The notes under the pieces were generated by a model. The model saw nothing but the letters and a program-made list of their open reading frames with translations. It was not told the origin of the DNA and made no database searches. From the NCBI GenBank assembly GCA_029932015.1, contig JAOZQW010000097.1, forward strand, positions 1 to 7,901: DNA of 7,901 bases, written 5' to 3'. The DNA comes from Candidatus Fermentibacteraceae bacterium. Lineage in GTDB: Bacteria > Fermentibacterota > Fermentibacteria > Fermentibacterales > JCC-6. Each line of letters starts with the position of its first letter. The first letter of the stretch is position 1. This document shows, piece after piece, positions 6,611-7,901 of the stretch. The position numbers and the translations under genes were made by a program.

Positions 6611-7608
6611 ACAGGAATCTCTATAAGATCATAGGGGTTGATGAAAAGGCGACTCCGGAGCAGCTTAAAAAGGCTTACCGGAAACTCGCCAAGAAGTATC
6701 ATCCCGATGCCAATCCAGGCAATAAGAAGGCTGAGGAACGCTTCAAGGAGGTCTCCGAGGCGTACGATATTCTTGGTGATCCCGAGAAGCGCGAGCAGTA
6801 CGACCTGATGCAGAAGGGCGGTCCTGCGGCCTGGGGTGCCGGTGGAGCTGCTTCCGGTGGTTTCGGCGGCGGGGGTATCGAGGATATCCTGCGATCCATG
6901 TTCGGCGGCGGTTTCAGTTCCCCTTCAGGAGGCGGATTCTCACAGCGCTCCGCTTCCAGGCCGACCATCACTGTTAGAGTACCTTTCCGGACCGCGGCAC
7001 TTGGTGGGAGTGTCAAGACCCGGATCGAGGTCCCCTCAACCTGTCCTGTGTGCATGGGAGCGGGTGGCTCTGGGGAAAGTACATGCTCAAGCTGCGGCGG
7101 TTCCGGCAGGATGCAGCAGGGGCAGATGGTTATGCCATGCTCGAACTGTGGAGGAAGAGGCAGCACTTTCACAAGCGTCTGCTCCACCTGCGGCGGCACT
7201 GGTGAAGTTATGAGCGCTGAAAATATAGATATCAATATCCCTCCAGGTTCGGATAGCGAGACGATGCTCAGACTCTCAACTCCCGCAGGCAGGTCATTTC
7301 TCGCAAGGATCGAAGTAAGACCTGATCGCTTCCTCAGTCGGGAGGGAAGGAACATTCACTGTACTGTCAGGATAAGTGCTCCCCAGGCTGTCCTGGGAAC
7401 GAAGCTGAAGATAAGGACACTGGATGGGAAGATTCTCCTGAAGATCAAGCCGGGCACCCAGCCTGGAACCGTCATACGGATACCCGGAAAGGGCCTTACC
7501 TACAGAGGGACAAAGGGCGATCAGCTTGTGCATGTAGAAGTTGAGCTACCGACTGAAGTAACCCCCGAAGAGGAAACACTCTGGAAGAAACTCGGGGAGA
7601 ACGGTTGA
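6607..7608 (+). CDS. dnaJ: Chaperone protein DnaJ (HSP40, class A), short form
   Basis: DnaJ delivers substrates to DnaK and stimulates its ATPase. The J domain spans about residues 3-70 with HPD at 32-34. A Gly/Phe-rich region follows (about 73-115). The zinc domain has all four CXXCXGXG motifs: CPVCMGAG (146-153), CSSCGGSG (160-167), CSNCGGRG (178-185) and CSTCGGTG (192-199). The substrate-binding beta domains end PGKGLTYRGTKGDQLVHVEVELP. At 333 residues it is shorter than E. coli DnaJ (376). The first beta domain lacks the usual Gly-rich GDLYV segment (here LRLSTPAGRSFLARIEV), and the protein stops right after the ...EETLWKKLGENG helix, so the usual C-terminal dimerisation tail is missing. 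The GTG start overlaps the grpE stop (GTGA), with AGGG 6 nt upstream, and MNRNLYKIIGV aligns with the usual DnaJ N-terminus. It is the last chaperone gene of the operon. Confidence 0.97.
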   Translation: MNRNLYKIIGVDEKATPEQLKKAYRKLAKKYHPDANPGNKKAEERFKEVSEAYDILGDPEKREQYDLMQKGGPAAWGAGGAASGGFGGGGIEDILRSMFGGGFSSPSGGGFSQRSASRPTITVRVPFRTAALGGSVKTRIEVPSTCPVCMGAGGSGESTCSSCGGSGRMQQGQMVMPCSNCGGRGSTFTSVCSTCGGTGEVMSAENIDINIPPGSDSETMLRLSTPAGRSFLARIEVRPDRFLSREGRNIHCTVRISAPQAVLGTKLKIRTLDGKILLKIKPGTQPGTVIRIPGKGLTYRGTKGDQLVHVEVELPTEVTPEEETLWKKLGENG

Positions 7609-7610
7609 CG

Positions 7611-7700
7611 ATGAACTTCGCCGGTGTTATTCCCGATGGGTCTGAAGTGAAGCCGGTATTTATTAGCCCGGTGGGCGCTTTCCACCTGGAGGAGAAGTGA
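7611..7700 (+). CDS. Possible 29-residue ORF between dnaJ and the small membrane protein
   Basis: An ATG two nt after the dnaJ stop opens a 29-codon frame (MNFAGVIPDGSEVKPVFISP...) ending in TGA at 7698-7700. That stop overlaps the GTG of the next ORF by 4 nt (GTGA), so the three frames tile without gaps. The nearest Shine-Dalgarno is GGGAG at 7595-7599, 11 nt before the ATG, which is distant. I recognise no family. The peptide is not hydrophobic and has no signal sequence. It may be a coupling leader for the next gene, or simply chance, since an ORF of this length is expected by chance fairly often. Confidence 0.25.
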   Translation: MNFAGVIPDGSEVKPVFISPVGAFHLEEK

Positions 7701-7873
7701 ACTACGCATACCTTGCTATACTTATACCCGGATTTCTGCTTTCCGTGGCAGGATTTGTTTTTCTCGGTAAGAAGCTGCATCCGGTACTCACCGGAGCGAT
7801 GTTTCTCGTAGGCGTTTGCGGAATGGTTCTCGGGATACTGCTTACCTGTGTGCCTGACTTCTTCTCGGGCTAG
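7697..7873 (+). CDS. Small two-segment membrane protein, 58 residues, function unknown
   Basis: The GTG at 7697 opens a 58-codon frame ending in TAG at 7871-7873. GGAGG at 7688-7692 lies 4 nt upstream (within GGAGGAG), one of the best ribosome binding sites in the window. The product is strongly hydrophobic. Residues about 4-23 (YLAILIPGFLLSVAGFVFLG) and 30-52 (VLTGAMFLVGVCGMVLGILL) form two predicted membrane helices. They are joined by the short basic loop KKLHP, which by the positive-inside rule would face the cytoplasm with both ends outside. The composition is typical of small inner-membrane proteins. I do not recognise a family and assign no function. It lies 88 nt behind dnaJ on the same strand with no terminator visible between, so it may be cotranscribed with the chaperone operon. 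An artefact is unlikely given the ribosome binding site plus the coherent two-helix pattern. Confidence 0.65.
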   Translation: MNYAYLAILIPGFLLSVAGFVFLGKKLHPVLTGAMFLVGVCGMVLGILLTCVPDFFSG

Positions 7874-7891
7874 AGTCGCTTTGTAATTGCC

Positions 7892-7896
7892 AGGAG
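7892..7896 (+). promoter_or_regulatory. Possible ribosome binding site of a gene starting beyond the window
   Basis: AGGAG lies 5 nt before the window end, in the 28-nt tail after the small membrane protein. A start codon just past position 7901 would be at normal spacing. The sequence stops too soon to confirm it. Confidence 0.3.
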
Positions 7897-7901
7897 TTTG
7901 T

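Noticed and set aside
6699..7355. Long minus-strand open frame (218 codons) opposite dnaJ
   Set aside because: Its Pro-rich translation mirrors the Gly-rich and Cys-rich codons of dnaJ, with no family resemblance.
7605..7633. TTGACG-N17-TATTCC as a promoter for the small membrane protein
   Set aside because: The -35 is good, but the -10 matches only 3 of 6 positions and the -35 overlaps the dnaJ stop. Too weak to list.
7666..7676. GCCC-GGT-GGGC hairpin after dnaJ as a terminator
   Set aside because: The stem is only 4 bp and is followed by GCTTTCC rather than a T-run.

Overview
The window looks like an ordinary stretch of chromosome from a Gram-negative-type bacterium. DnaK (HSP70) has the extra nucleotide-binding-domain segment typical of diderm bacteria (around MGRKFIEVKDEKVPYRIVEGPNGD, residues about 67-90). 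Base composition is moderately GC-rich by eye. Arginine is written mostly with AGG/AGA (25 of 33 Arg codons in dnaK by hand count). No phylum can be assigned from this alone, and no plasmid, phage, IS or CRISPR signature is visible.

Layout. (1) Positions 1-770, plus strand: the 3' part of a diguanylate cyclase gene, with an intact GGDEF catalytic motif and RxxD inhibitory site, followed by a C-terminal segment that looks GAF-like. (2) Positions 780-3611, minus strand: a complete uvrA, the damage-sensing ATPase of nucleotide excision repair. It converges on the GGDEF gene with only 9 nt between the two stop codons. (3) Positions 3612-3956: a divergent intergenic region of about 345 bp. It holds a strong dyad close to uvrA and small hairpins in the dnaK leader. 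No CIRCE, HAIR or convincing sigma-32 promoter was found. (4) Positions 3957-7608, plus strand: the chaperone operon dnaK-grpE-dnaJ, with junctions overlapping by 1 and 4 nt. (5) Positions 7611-7873, plus strand: two very small ORFs tiled behind dnaJ. One is a doubtful 29-codon ORF. The other is a well-supported 58-residue protein with two predicted membrane segments and a strong ribosome binding site.

How the genes fit together. DnaK, its co-chaperone DnaJ (substrate delivery, ATPase stimulation) and the nucleotide exchange factor GrpE form the classical HSP70 cycle and are translationally coupled here. UvrA is divergently transcribed from the same intergenic region, so DNA-repair and proteostasis genes sit head to head. 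The GGDEF protein is an unrelated neighbour.

I did not find a new defence or mobile system. The best leads are the uvrA/dnaK intergenic dyad, the unannotated small membrane protein behind dnaJ, the shortened DnaJ C-terminal region, the two competing grpE starts, and the GGDEF protein with a sensor-like domain on its C-terminal side.
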